Source: an uncultured Bacteroidales bacterium
GTDB lineage: Bacteria > Bacteroidota > Bacteroidia > Bacteroidales > Bacteroidaceae
Assembly (NCBI GenBank): GCA_902775375.1
Contig: CACYLU010000007.1
Location: 62,001 to 126,000, forward strand
Direction: 5' to 3'
DNA: 64,000 nt
This document shows, piece by piece, positions 51,698-61,478 of the stretch. The notes beneath the pieces were generated by a model. That model did not search any database, had not been told where the DNA came from, and worked only from the letters and a program-made list of their open reading frames with translations. The stretch's first letter is position 1; the number at the start of each line of letters is the position of its first letter. The translations under genes and the position numbers were made by a program.

Positions 51698-54670
51698 ATG
51701 CTAAGCAAGCAGAAATTAAATCGATTATACCTACGCGACACTCAGTTTGCCAAACTGATGACCAAGCGTATCTACAACGTGTTGCTCATTGCCAACCCTT
51801 ATGATGCTTTTATGTTGGAAGATGACGGACGCATTGAAGAGAAGATTTTCATCGAGTATTCATCTCTTTCCTTGCGCTATCCACCTCGCTTTACACAGGT
51901 TACCACCTATGAAGAAGCCATTGAACAATTGGCATTACTTGAATATGACCTTGTGATTTGTATGCCTGGAACCGGTGATAACGAAACCTTTGGTGTGGCA
52001 AGAAGCATCAAGATACAATACCCCAATATCCCGATGGTGATTCTGACACCTTTCAGTCATGGTATTACCAAGCGCATGGCAAATGAGGACCTGAGTGCAT
52101 TCGACTATATGTTCTGCTGGCTAGGCAATACCGACCTCATCGTATCCATTCTTAAACTTTTGGAAGACAAGATGAACTTGGAGCACGATGTGCAGGAGGT
52201 AGGTGTGCAGGTTATTTTACTTGTAGAGGACGGCATCCGATTTTACTCCTCTATTCTTCCTAATCTGTACAAGTTCGTCCTCCAACAGAGTCAGGAGTTT
52301 GCCGACGAAGCTTTGAACGAGCATCAACGAACCTTGCGATTGCGAGGGCGTCCTAAAATTGTCTTAGCGAGAACCTATGAGGAAGCTGTAAACATATACG
52401 AACAGTATAAGAATAATATATTAGGAGTTATCACCGACGTACGCTTCCCTCTGGTGAAAGGACAGGAGAAAGATCCGTTGGCAGGCATCAAGTTCTGCCA
52501 CCATGTACGCAAGAACGACCCATTCGTACCGCTTATTATTCAGTCGGCTGAGAAAGAAAACACCCTATATGCCAAGAAATTCAGAGCTGCCTTTATTGAC
52601 AAAAACTCAAAGCATATGGATCTTGATCTACGCGAGATCCTTAGGGAGAAAGTGGGCTTTGGCGACTTCGTCTTCCGCAACCCCATAACGCATGAGAAGA
52701 TCGCCACGGTAAAAAACCTCAAAGAATTGCAACACATCTTATTTGCTATTCCTACAGAGTCGTTCCTCTATCACATCAGCCGTAACCACATGAGTCGTTG
52801 GCTCTACTCACGCGCCATCTTCCCCATAGCAGAGTTTTTGAAACCCATAACATGGAACAGCCTGCAAGACGTTGATGCACATCGTGAAATCATCTTCGAT
52901 GCCATTGTTAAATATCGCAAGATGAAAAACCAAGGAGTAGTGGCCATTTTCAGGCGTGACCGCTTTGACAGCTATTCCAATTTTGCCCGAATCGGCGAAG
53001 GATCATTGGGCGGTAAGGGCCGTGGCCTGGCATTCATCGACAATTTTCTGAAGCGACATACCGAATTTGATGAGTTCGACAATGCTCGTATCATGGTTCC
53101 AAAGACGGTTGTGCTATGTACTGATGTTTTCGATGAGTTCATGGACACCAACAATCTTTACCAGATTGCTCTATCAAATGCCGATGACGAGACCATACTG
53201 AAATATTTTCTCAAGGCACGTTTACCTGAGCGATTGGTAGAAGACTTCTTCACATTCTTCGATGCAGTGAAGTCACCTATCGCCATCCGTTCCTCATCAC
53301 TATTAGAGGACTCGCACTATCAGCCTTTTGCAGGGATTTATAGCACTTATATGATACCCTATCGTGATGATAAGTATGAGATGCTCCGAATGTTGAGTGA
53401 TGCCATCAAAGGTGTGTATGCATCAGTATTCTTCAAAGATTCTAAGGCATACATGCAAGCCACCAGCAATGTTATCGACCAAGAAAAAATGGCTGTCATT
53501 CTGCAAGAGGTAGTTGGTACACAATATGGTGACCATTTCTATCCCTCATTCTCTGGTGTGGGACGATCGCTTAATTACTACCCTATTGGTGATGAAAAGC
53601 CAGAAGAGGGTACTGTTAGTTTAGCATTGGGCCTGGGTAAATATATCGTAGATGGCGGCTTGACACTACGCTTCTCGCCCTACCACCCCACTAAGGTACT
53701 CCAGACTAGTGAGTTGGATCTTGCATTGCGTGAAACGCAAACGCGTTTCTATGCGTTGGACATGACCAACACTGGACAGAATTTCTCTATCAATGATGGT
53801 TTCAATCTTTTGAAGCTGAGTGTGAAGGACGCAGAGAAAGACGGTTCACTGAACTATATCGCTTCCACCTTTGACCCATACGATCAAGTTATTCGAGACG
53901 GTATTTACCCTGGAGGCAGAAAGGTCATAACCTTTGCCAATATTCTACAACACGACATCTTCCCCCTACCCCGCATCCTTCAGTTGTCGCTAAAGTATGG
54001 TCAGGAGGAGATGCGCCGGCCTGTAGAAATCGAATTTGCTGCCAAACTGGCAAAAGAAAAGAATGAGGTGAGCACCTTCTACCTGCTACAAATCAGGCCT
54101 ATCGTTGATGCCAAGGAAAACCTAGAGGAAGACTTATCATTGATACCAGACGACCAACTGTTACTTAAGTCTAACAATTCTTTGGGACATGGCATTATGA
54201 ACGAGATTCAAGACATAGTATATGTGAAGACAGACAACTATAACGCCCAGAACAACCAAGCTATAGCATGGGAAATTGAGAAAATCAACAAGCAGTTCTT
54301 AGATGAGGACAAAAACTACATTTTGATTGGCCCTGGACGCTGGGGAAGCAGTGACACTTGGTTGGGTATTCCAGTGAAATGGCCCCACATCAGTGCGGCA
54401 CGTGTCATTGTTGAGGCCGGTCTGACAAACTATCGTGTAGATCCCAGTCAGGGTACTCACTTCTTCCAAAATCTCACCTCGTTTGGCGTGGGCTATTTCA
54501 CCATCAATGCCTATATGAATGATGGCATCTACGACCAGGCGTTTCTCAATACCCAGCCTGCCGTAGAGGAAACCACTTACTTGAGGCATGTTCATTTTGA
54601 CACGCCATTAGTGGTGAAGATGGATGGTAAGAAAAAAACCGGGGTGGTGATGATGCCAGGAAATAATTAG
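51698..54670 (+). CDS. Double receiver-like / PEP-synthase ATP-binding domain (PPDK_N) fusion protein (990 aa)
   Basis: The start at 51698 (MLSKQKLNRLYLRDTQFAKL) is the first ATG in frame after the promoter. Two receiver-like domains come first. One is at about residues 25-165 (YNVLLIANPYDAF, LEYDLVICMPGTG). The second is at about 180-340 (VQVILLVEDGIRF, GVITDVRFPL, IDKNS), with a phospho-acceptor-like Asp and a Lys. The middle is a pyruvate-phosphate-dikinase N-terminal ATP-binding domain (about 440-810; GEGSLGGKGRGLAFIDNFL, SPIAIRSSSLLED, QPFAGIYSTYM). The C-terminal part (GPGRWGSSDTWLG) is unfamiliar. The phosphohistidine (GGxxSHA) domain and the PEP-binding barrel of true PEP synthase are absent, so the usual database name PEP synthase is doubtful. 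It may be a signal-controlled phosphotransferase of unknown substrate. Confidence 0.8.
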   Translation: MLSKQKLNRLYLRDTQFAKLMTKRIYNVLLIANPYDAFMLEDDGRIEEKIFIEYSSLSLRYPPRFTQVTTYEEAIEQLALLEYDLVICMPGTGDNETFGVARSIKIQYPNIPMVILTPFSHGITKRMANEDLSAFDYMFCWLGNTDLIVSILKLLEDKMNLEHDVQEVGVQVILLVEDGIRFYSSILPNLYKFVLQQSQEFADEALNEHQRTLRLRGRPKIVLARTYEEAVNIYEQYKNNILGVITDVRFPLVKGQEKDPLAGIKFCHHVRKNDPFVPLIIQSAEKENTLYAKKFRAAFIDKNSKHMDLDLREILREKVGFGDFVFRNPITHEKIATVKNLKELQHILFAIPTESFLYHISRNHMSRWLYSRAIFPIAEFLKPITWNSLQDVDAHREIIFDAIVKYRKMKNQGVVAIFRRDRFDSYSNFARIGEGSLGGKGRGLAFIDNFLKRHTEFDEFDNARIMVPKTVVLCTDVFDEFMDTNNLYQIALSNADDETILKYFLKARLPERLVEDFFTFFDAVKSPIAIRSSSLLEDSHYQPFAGIYSTYMIPYRDDKYEMLRMLSDAIKGVYASVFFKDSKAYMQATSNVIDQEKMAVILQEVVGTQYGDHFYPSFSGVGRSLNYYPIGDEKPEEGTVSLALGLGKYIVDGGLTLRFSPYHPTKVLQTSELDLALRETQTRFYALDMTNTGQNFSINDGFNLLKLSVKDAEKDGSLNYIASTFDPYDQVIRDGIYPGGRKVITFANILQHDIFPLPRILQLSLKYGQEEMRRPVEIEFAAKLAKEKNEVSTFYLLQIRPIVDAKENLEEDLSLIPDDQLLLKSNNSLGHGIMNEIQDIVYVKTDNYNAQNNQAIAWEIEKINKQFLDEDKNYILIGPGRWGSSDTWLGIPVKWPHISAARVIVEAGLTNYRVDPSQGTHFFQNLTSFGVGYFTINAYMNDGIYDQAFLNTQPAVEETTYLRHVHFDTPLVVKMDGKKKTGVVMMPGNN

Positions 54671-54690
54671 TAATAAATAATGGATTATGT

Positions 54691-54720
54691 AAAAGGCTCC
54701 TTTTGAGGGAGCCTTTTTTA
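54691..54720. terminator. Terminator between the PPDK_N fusion gene and rfbB
   Basis: AAAAGGCTCC pairs perfectly over 10 bp with GGAGCCTTTT around TTTTGAG, ending in T7. It works for the plus gene and, through the A-run, for rfbB on the minus strand. Confidence 0.9.
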
Positions 54721-54737
54721 TGAGAGCCAAAAAGTTT

Positions 54738-55877
54738 TCAACGGTTGGAGTACATCTGCTCATAATAATGCTGGTAGTCACCACTCGTTACCTGCTCCAC
54801 CCAATCCTGGTGGTTAAGATACCACTCAATGGTCTTCACAATACCCACCTCAAAACAAGTCTCAGGATACCAACCCAACTCATTTTTGATCTTTGTGGGG
54901 TCGATGGCATAGCGCTGGTCATGACCCAAGCGGTCTTTTACGAAAGTAATCAGACTATCGTTTATCCAACTGATGTCAATCTGCCCATCAGCACCCAACA
55001 CACGTTTCTTAAGTACCTTGCGATAGACAGGGTTTTCCTCCATCATCTTTCGTATCGTACTGATGGTGATTTTCACAATCTCAAGATTGGTCTTCTCATT
55101 ATGTCCTCCTACGTTATACACCTCACCGGCACGTCCATTGGTTATCACCATATCGATGGCTTTACAATGATCTTCCACATACAACCAATCGCGTACATTA
55201 CTGCCATCGCCATACACTGGCAACTGTTTACCCTCCAAAATATTCTTAATAATCAATGGTATTAGTTTCTCCGGAAAATGGTATGGACCGTAGTTATTGC
55301 TGCAACGTGTAGTGGTTACTGGCATCTTGTAAGTATCGCGATAAGCCTGTACCACCATGTCGGCCGAGGCTTTTGAAGCGCTATAGGGGCTATGTGGGCA
55401 TAAAGGCGTGGTTTCAACAAAGAAGCCATCTGATCCCAATGCGCCATATACTTCATCTGTAGAAACTTGATGATAGCGCACACCGTTTTTCCATGTAGGG
55501 TAGCCGTGCTCATCCTTGCCAATCACCCATGCCTTGCGTGCAGCATCCAACAGGTTCTGCGTACCCAGGATATTGGTCTGCAAGAACAGCTGAGGATTTT
55601 CGATACTGCGATCCACATGGCTCTCAGCTGCAAAGTTCACCACATAGTCGAAGTTATACTTGTAAAACAGTCCATCAACTAGTTCTCTGTCGCAAATATC
55701 ACCTTTTACGAAGAAACAACGCTTGTTATCAATATCACTGGCAATAGTTCCTAAATTGCCTGCGTATGTCAAAGCATCTAGCACAACAATGCACACGTTA
55801 TCGTGCTTCTGCAACATGTATTTCACGAAATTAGAGCCAATAAAACCAGCGGCTCCAGTAACAAGATACGTTTTCAT
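54738..55877 (-). CDS. rfbB: dTDP-glucose 4,6-dehydratase
   Basis: The second step of dTDP-rhamnose synthesis converts dTDP-glucose to the 4-keto-6-deoxy sugar. The 379-residue protein has the NAD motif VTGAAGFIGSNFV at residues 6-18, the catalytic block STDEVYGALG, and YxxxK in YSASKASADM. RfbB-typical DNVCIVVLDALTYAGN is also present. It lies 6 bp downstream of rfbA. rfbC and rfbD are not adjacent, so the rest of the pathway is elsewhere. Confidence 0.95.
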   Translation of the reverse strand: MKTYLVTGAAGFIGSNFVKYMLQKHDNVCIVVLDALTYAGNLGTIASDIDNKRCFFVKGDICDRELVDGLFYKYNFDYVVNFAAESHVDRSIENPQLFLQTNILGTQNLLDAARKAWVIGKDEHGYPTWKNGVRYHQVSTDEVYGALGSDGFFVETTPLCPHSPYSASKASADMVVQAYRDTYKMPVTTTRCSNNYGPYHFPEKLIPLIIKNILEGKQLPVYGDGSNVRDWLYVEDHCKAIDMVITNGRAGEVYNVGGHNEKTNLEIVKITISTIRKMMEENPVYRKVLKKRVLGADGQIDISWINDSLITFVKDRLGHDQRYAIDPTKIKNELGWYPETCFEVGIVKTIEWYLNHQDWVEQVTSGDYQHYYEQMYSNR

Positions 55878-55883
55878 ATTAAG

Positions 55884-56759
55884 CTATGCTTTATGATGTT
55901 CTGCTATGTCAATCAGATATTGGCCATAAGCAGTTTTGCTAAGTTGCTTTCCCAATGCCTTGAGTTGTTGTGTACTGATCCACCCGTTACGCCATGCTAT
56001 CTCCTCGATACAACTTACATACATCCCCTGACGATTCTGTATGGTAGCCACAAAGTTGGATGCGTCAAGCAAGCTATCACTGTTACCTGTATCCAACCAA
56101 GCAAAACCACGTCCTAACACTTCTACCTTGAGTGAACCCTCTTGTAGATAAAGCTTGTTCAGGTCAGTAATTTCATACTCTCCCCGGGCTGACGGTTTTA
56201 GTGATGCGGCTTTAGTAGTAACGGTACTGTCGTAAAAATACAACCCCGGCACCGCATAGTTGCTCTTAGGCTGAGCAGGTTTCTCTTCCAACGAAATCGC
56301 CCTGCCCTGCGCATCAAACTCAACCACGCCGTAGGCAGAAGGGTCTTTCACATAATAGCCGAAAATAAAGGCACCCTTATCTATCTTTGCTGCATTTTTG
56401 AGTAACTGCCCAAAGCCACGACCATAAAACAGGTTATCACCCAGGATAAGACAGGCAGCTTCTCCATTCAAGAACTCAGCACCCAGGACGAAAGCCTGTG
56501 CTAAGCCTTCTGGTTTTTCCTGAATCTTATATTCAAACTTCATGCCTATCTCCTCTCCAGTACCCAGCAATTCACGGAACATAGGCAGGTCGCGAGGAGT
56601 AGAAATCACCAGAACTTCACGTATGCCAGCCAACATCAGTGTTGACAAAGGATAATAAATCATAGGCTTGTCATACACGGGCATAATCTGTTTGGAAATA
56701 GCCTTCGAAAGCGGATAAAGACGAGTAGCACTGCCACCCGCAAGAATGATACCTTTCAT
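55884..56759 (-). CDS. rfbA: Glucose-1-phosphate thymidylyltransferase
   Basis: The first step of dTDP-rhamnose synthesis makes dTDP-glucose from glucose-1-phosphate and dTTP. The 291-residue protein starts MKGIILAGGSATRLYPLSKA. The nucleotide-binding motif has Ala where the textbook family has Gly (GGSGTRL), which I believe is a frequent variant in Bacteroidetes. Other family blocks are ISKQIMPVYDKPMIYYPLS and WLDTGNSDSLLDASNFV. It forms a two-gene operon with rfbB (6-bp gap). Confidence 0.95.
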   Translation of the reverse strand: MKGIILAGGSATRLYPLSKAISKQIMPVYDKPMIYYPLSTLMLAGIREVLVISTPRDLPMFRELLGTGEEIGMKFEYKIQEKPEGLAQAFVLGAEFLNGEAACLILGDNLFYGRGFGQLLKNAAKIDKGAFIFGYYVKDPSAYGVVEFDAQGRAISLEEKPAQPKSNYAVPGLYFYDSTVTTKAASLKPSARGEYEITDLNKLYLQEGSLKVEVLGRGFAWLDTGNSDSLLDASNFVATIQNRQGMYVSCIEEIAWRNGWISTQQLKALGKQLSKTAYGQYLIDIAEHHKA

Positions 56760-56857
56760 AAAACCATAGGTTTTTTCTTATCTATAAATGCAAATATCCG
56801 AAACTTTTAGGATATGTCAAAGCATTTCGATTCTTTTCTTAATAATATAAAGGTTGA

Positions 56858-58291
56858 TTATAAAATAGGTCGAAGCCCCATAGTTTCCGCCTTTTCCACC
56901 AAAAAGGCTATTTCCGCCTCACGGTTGTCTGGTAGGTTATCATCCAGGATGGCATTCTTGAGAGCATCTTTCAGTACACCTACTTCACGACTAGGCGTCA
57001 GTCCGAACATTTGCATAATCTCGTTGCCATCCACAATGGGCTGAAAGTTACGACGGTGATCCTTCAGCCTCAGTTCCTCCATCTTCTGGCGTACCACCTG
57101 GAAATTCTGCAAGTAGCGTTCCTTCTTCTCACGGTTCTTACTTGTTATATCGGCTTCACAGAGTAGCATCAAGTCATCGATATCTTCACCTGCCTCAAAC
57201 ATCATGCGACGCACAGCAGAGTCAGTCACAATATCATCCACCATAGCTATAGGACGCATATGCAAACCCACCAACTTCTGTACATATTTCATTTTGTCGT
57301 TCAACGGCATCTTCATGCGCTTAAATATCTGCGGCACCATCTTCTCACCTATGTAGTTATGATTGCGAAAAGTCCACCCCACCCCAGGTTCCCAACGTTT
57401 AGTGGTAGGCTTACCAATGTCGTGCAACAAAGCAGCCCATCTCAACCACAAGTTATCACTGTTACGACTCACATTGTCAAGCACCTCAAGGGTATGGTAG
57501 AAATTGTCCTTATGCCCACGCCCATTTCTGGTTTCCACCCCCTGCAACTTAACCAGTTCTGGAAATATCAGAGGCAACAGTCCGCAACGATCCAACTCCA
57601 CGAAGCCCTTAGAAGGCGTCTTGGCAAGGATAATCTTATTCAACTCATCATTGATACGTTCTTTTGATATGATATTAATACGCTCACGGTTGCGTTCCAA
57701 CGAATCGAATGTTTCATCATCGATGAAGAAATTGAGCTGTGTGGCAAACCTTACGCAACGCATCATGCGAAGTGGATCGTCACTAAACGTCACATCAGGA
57801 TCGAGTGGTGTGCGAATAGTTCCTTCTTTCAGGTCTTCCAAACCATCAAATGGGTCAACCAGTTCACCAAATCTGTCGGCATTGAGACACACTGCCAAGG
57901 CGTTGATGGTGAAATCGCGGCGATTCTGGTCGTCCTCCAACGTTCCATCCTCAACAACAGGTTTACGCGAGTCGTGTGAATATGACTCCCTGCGAGCCCC
58001 AACGAATTCTATCTCCTGGCCCTTATATTTCACCTGAGCCGTACCGAAATTACGGAATACCGACACATGGGCTCCCTTGCCTAACCGCTTGCCTAAAGCC
58101 TCAGCTATAGCTATACCACTACCTACTACCACAACATCAATGTCGGTCGAGGGACGCTGAAGAAACAGATCACGCACATAGCCACCAACAACATAGCACT
58201 CCAAGTGCAATTCGTCGGCAGTCTGCTGAATCTGCTGGAATATCTTACCGGCAAATTTCTCTTTCAGTTCTTCAGTTGTCAGGTATATCAT
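56858..58291 (-). CDS. CCA-adding tRNA nucleotidyltransferase with HD domain
   Basis: This is a class II nucleotidyltransferase of the CCA/poly(A) polymerase family, most likely adding or repairing the tRNA 3'-CCA end. The 477-residue protein has the head domain with CYVVGGYVRDLFLQRPSTDI and DVVVVGSG (metal-binding Asp pair in DID), then LTRDFTINA-like RRDFTINALAV. A second block carries the HD motif (RWAALLHDIGKP). The C-terminal region is helical (LMLLCEADITSKNREKKERY). Length and the HD domain match Bacteroidetes homologues. Poly(A) polymerase activity is the alternative. Confidence 0.92.
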   Translation of the reverse strand: MIYLTTEELKEKFAGKIFQQIQQTADELHLECYVVGGYVRDLFLQRPSTDIDVVVVGSGIAIAEALGKRLGKGAHVSVFRNFGTAQVKYKGQEIEFVGARRESYSHDSRKPVVEDGTLEDDQNRRDFTINALAVCLNADRFGELVDPFDGLEDLKEGTIRTPLDPDVTFSDDPLRMMRCVRFATQLNFFIDDETFDSLERNRERINIISKERINDELNKIILAKTPSKGFVELDRCGLLPLIFPELVKLQGVETRNGRGHKDNFYHTLEVLDNVSRNSDNLWLRWAALLHDIGKPTTKRWEPGVGWTFRNHNYIGEKMVPQIFKRMKMPLNDKMKYVQKLVGLHMRPIAMVDDIVTDSAVRRMMFEAGEDIDDLMLLCEADITSKNREKKERYLQNFQVVRQKMEELRLKDHRRNFQPIVDGNEIMQMFGLTPSREVGVLKDALKNAILDDNLPDNREAEIAFLVEKAETMGLRPIL

Positions 58292-58337
58292 TTACGCAAA
58301 AGTCCATTAACGGGCTGCGAAGTTACGAAAAAATATC

Positions 58338-58345
58338 TATCTTTG
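58338..58345 (+). promoter_or_regulatory. -7 element of the coiled-coil lipoprotein gene
   Basis: TATCTTTG, 26 bp before the ATG at 58371. Confidence 0.55.
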
Positions 58346-58370
58346 CAACAGAATCTTAAATACTGCTTTT

Positions 58371-59222
58371 ATGAAAAAACTTTTATTACCTTTGGTAGCA
58401 TGTGTAATAGCCCTATTCAGCTTCATCAGCTGCAACGACATAGAGAAGCAAGCCGGTGTGAAATTGCAAGAGGCAAAAGCAGCCTTTGAGCAAGGGAAAT
58501 TTGACGTTGCAAAGCAATTAATCGACAGCATCAAGGTACTATACCCCAAGGCATTCGACACGCGCAAGGCTAGTCTGGCTTTGCAGCGTGAGGTAGAATT
58601 GGCAGAGCAACGACAACTGGTTGACTCTATTGATAGCGAACTGGCAGAGAAGCGACAGGCCATAGAGGACATCAAAGACCATTTCGTATTAGAGAAAGAC
58701 GAGCAGTACCAACGCATAGGTAACTATTTTGACAAGTCACAAACCGTAGAGAAAAACATCCATCGCTCATTCTTGCGTTTCCAAGTAAGCGAAGAGGGCA
58801 AGTTGAGCATGACCTCCACCTATTGTGGCGCCAGCAGCATCCACCACACAGCCGTGAAAGTGACAGCTCCCGACGGATCATCAGCTGAGACGCCCAACTC
58901 GAAAGACAGTTACGAAACCACCGACCTAGGTATATACATCGAAAAAGCAGATTTTAAATTTGGTGAAGACGGAGGCGTGATTGACTTCATCACAGCCCAT
59001 CAAGCAGACAACCTGAAGGTGCAGTTTATAGGCGACCGTAACTTCAGCACTAACATGACTGCTGCTGACCGCAAGGCTGCTGCCAATGTCAGTGAACTGG
59101 CCAACTTATTAAAAAAGATTTCAGAACTGAATAAAGCCAAAGAGGAGGCACAACTGAAGATACGTTACATTGAGAAGCGCATTGCAGACAAAGCTGCAGA
59201 AGAAAAAGCAGAGCTAGAATAA
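58371..59222 (+). CDS. Coiled-coil lipoprotein of unknown function (283 aa)
   Basis: The lipoprotein signal MKKLLLPLVACVIALFSFIS is followed by Cys21. A TPR-like or helical start (KLQEAKAAFEQGKFDVAKQL) leads to a coiled coil (about 65-110), a middle globular part with SEEGKLSMTSTYCGASSIHH, and a second coiled coil at the C-terminus (about 230-283, rich in Lys, Glu and Ala). I do not recognise the middle domain beyond a general resemblance to Bacteroidales periplasmic lipoproteins. It sits alone between the CCA enzyme gene and the dinB pseudogene. A scaffold or envelope role is possible but not shown. Confidence 0.75.
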   Translation: MKKLLLPLVACVIALFSFISCNDIEKQAGVKLQEAKAAFEQGKFDVAKQLIDSIKVLYPKAFDTRKASLALQREVELAEQRQLVDSIDSELAEKRQAIEDIKDHFVLEKDEQYQRIGNYFDKSQTVEKNIHRSFLRFQVSEEGKLSMTSTYCGASSIHHTAVKVTAPDGSSAETPNSKDSYETTDLGIYIEKADFKFGEDGGVIDFITAHQADNLKVQFIGDRNFSTNMTAADRKAAANVSELANLLKKISELNKAKEEAQLKIRYIEKRIADKAAEEKAELE

Positions 59223-59340
59223 TACTTTTTTACAGTATCTTCCTTTAAATCCTCCATACCTAATCAAGGTTCTTACTTGTATCTAACATTGAGTCTGATA
59301 CTAGCAATCTCTATGCAAGGAAGGGAATATAGATAATCTT

Positions 59341-60229
59341 ATGAAGATTATTCATGTGGATATGGATCAGTTTTTTGCTGCAGTTGAACAGCTTGATCAG
59401 CCATCGCTAATGGGCAAGCCAATTGCGGTTGGGCATGATGCAGAACGTGGTGTAGTATCTACTGCTAGCTATGAAGCAAGAAAGTATGGCGTTCATTCTG
59501 CACAATCTATACAGGTAGCGAAACGATTATGCCCACAACTCATCATTGTAGAACCACATTTCCAGCGTTACAAAGAGGTATCTAGCCAAGTGCATGAAAT
59601 ATTTAATGACTATACCGATATTATAGAACCTATCTCACTCGATGAAGCATTCCTCGATGTGACAGAGAACAAGAAAGGGATGGAGTTGGGTGTAGATATT
59701 GCTAGGGAAATCAAACAACGTATCTATGACAGCACTGGACTGACGGCTTCGGCTGGTGTGAGCTATTGCAAGTTCCTCGCCAAGATAGCCTCCGATTGGC
59801 GCAAGCCCAATGGTCTAACTGTGATACATCCAGACAGGGCACTCGATTTCATCGCCAAACTCAAGATAGAGAAAATATGGGGCGCAGACTTTCGAAAAGG
59901 ATATCAGCGAGCAGTCAACTATCATCATCAAACTCTACCACACCGTACTCGAGCTGGAGCGACGTATTTCTAAGAACAATTTCGAAGGACGAACCTTAAC
60001 GCTAAAAGTCAAGTTTCAAGACTTTCATCAAATTACCCGCAGCCTTACAGTTGACCACATTCTGCGAACCAAAGATGACATTCTGCCTTTAGCTAAAAAG
60101 CTTTTGCAACAAGTAGAATACCATTCTCACCCTATTCGTCTCATAGGATTAGGTGTTTCCAACCAAAAGGGCGACATACCAAATGAGAAGCGCCAATGGA
60201 TAGAGCTGGAGTTAGAATTTAAAGACTAA
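59341..60229 (+). pseudogene. dinB: DNA polymerase IV with internal out-of-frame deletion
   Basis: Pol IV is a Y-family translesion polymerase. The first 180 codons are intact: VDMDQFFAAVEQ with the metal Asp at residue 8, SYEARKYGV, and the catalytic pair in ISLDEAFLDV. After KIEKIWG at about 59881 the family helix-hairpin-helix segment is missing. The sequence resumes in the +1 frame as TFEKDISEQ and continues as the little-finger domain (EGRTLTLKVKFQDFHQITRS, GLGVSNQKGD) to TAA at 60227. Total length is 889 nt, about 65 codons short of a usual Pol IV and not a multiple of three. The first frame stops at 59973. Only an inactive truncated product is expected. Confidence 0.93.
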
Positions 60230-60251
60230 ACGATTGATTCAAACCAGACTA

Positions 60252-61478
60252 TTATAAACCATTTTGAAGTATTTGCACCTGTTCTGCAGCCATAAGACAA
60301 GGTTCGCTGTTACAGTTACCGATAGACTTCCAAGCATGTCGAACTGCATCAAGATATTGTTTACGGCTCAACAATCCATTGTTCAGTCCCCAAGCTAAAG
60401 CATAGCAGATATAACTCTCGGTGTCAACATCAACACTGTGTGAGGAAGGGTCCAGCAAACTATTTTTCCACAAACCATTAGGCTGCTGCAATTCTACAAA
60501 TCTGCTTGCTATCTCACGATACAACTGTTCGTCAGCAGCTGAACGCTGATTCTGCATCTTCTTCACCAAACCAACAAGGAAAAAAGCATTGTCAACGGTG
60601 CTATAGTCGCCTGTACCATTGTCGAACAAGCGTTCTGTTTTGTTGTACAACTCATTATAGTGAGCAGTATAAGAATTAAAAACCCTGTCCAGATCTGTCA
60701 CTTCGTTGGTAGAACGAGTGGTAACATCACCTTGTCCACGTAGGCGTGTCACATTATGCAGCCGTTCATCAGTAGAAATACGCACCTGTCGTCTGTTGAT
60801 TGTGCTTACCTCCTCTGAAGTATTTCCCTTTCCGCCACGATAAACTGGATTAACAGCACGTTGCGCCTCAGAGCGAACGGGAGTCTTAACTTGTATAGGA
60901 GTACCCTCACTCTTCACTTCGCTGGTTGGGGGAAGAGAAGATGGGGCTATAGACTGAGATATTTGTGTTGTTTTTTTGATGGATGAAGTTGATTCCGTAG
61001 CTGAAGGCTTTACGACTGATTGCCGTGAAACTTGCTCAACTAACTCAGGTTTCTGCATAGATATATCTTGTCCTTCTGATACAGGAATAACAACCTTGGG
61101 AGCCTCACTGACTTTCTCAACGGTCTGCGGTGTCGTAATAGGTGTTGGTATCTCTTTATACGCCACTTGAGCTACAGAAGAGTCGATACTAGGTACTTGA
61201 ATTGCCTTGTCGGATGCCAGGAACCAGATACCTGCCCCTGCAAAAAGCACAACAACAGCAGCTGCTGCCACTACCCTCCATGAACGAAAGGGTATGACTT
61301 TGGCCTTGGATACTTCTACTTTATCCAATGGGGCGTTAGCATGCAAATCTGCTTGCAGCCTCTCCCAACCATTCACAGGAATTTCCTCCTCGAAATCCTC
61401 AAGGCAGTCCTTCCATTGCTTCAACCATATGTCATCTTGCTCTTTCATATCAATATCCATTGTTTCTTCTCCATTCAT
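60252..61478 (-). CDS. Putative anti-sigma factor with C-terminal helical toroid-like segment (408 aa)
   Basis: The N-terminal cytoplasmic part (DIWLKQWKDCLEDFEEEIPV, then GWERLQADL) matches the pattern of Bacteroidetes anti-sigma factors, which lack a zinc motif. One membrane segment follows at about 70-90 (VVAAAAVVVLFAGAGIWFLA), then a long low-complexity Ser/Thr/Pro/Glu/Val-rich periplasmic linker (about 95-250). The C-terminal 150 residues, with FVELQQPNGLWKNSLLDPSS and AWGLNNGLLSRKQYLDAVRH, resemble one or two helical hairpins of GH88/GH105 unsaturated glycan hydrolases. Catalytic competence is doubtful because so little of the toroid is present. It overlaps the sigma gene by 29 bp (ATGs at 61460 or 61448 are alternatives). 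Confidence 0.7.
   Translation of the reverse strand: MNGEETMDIDMKEQDDIWLKQWKDCLEDFEEEIPVNGWERLQADLHANAPLDKVEVSKAKVIPFRSWRVVAAAAVVVLFAGAGIWFLASDKAIQVPSIDSSVAQVAYKEIPTPITTPQTVEKVSEAPKVVIPVSEGQDISMQKPELVEQVSRQSVVKPSATESTSSIKKTTQISQSIAPSSLPPTSEVKSEGTPIQVKTPVRSEAQRAVNPVYRGGKGNTSEEVSTINRRQVRISTDERLHNVTRLRGQGDVTTRSTNEVTDLDRVFNSYTAHYNELYNKTERLFDNGTGDYSTVDNAFFLVGLVKKMQNQRSAADEQLYREIASRFVELQQPNGLWKNSLLDPSSHSVDVDTESYICYALAWGLNNGLLSRKQYLDAVRHAWKSIGNCNSEPCLMAAEQVQILQNGL

Noticed and set aside
51698-54670. Annotation as phosphoenolpyruvate synthase (ppsA)
   Set aside because: Only the ATP-binding domain is present; the phosphohistidine domain and PEP-binding barrel are missing.
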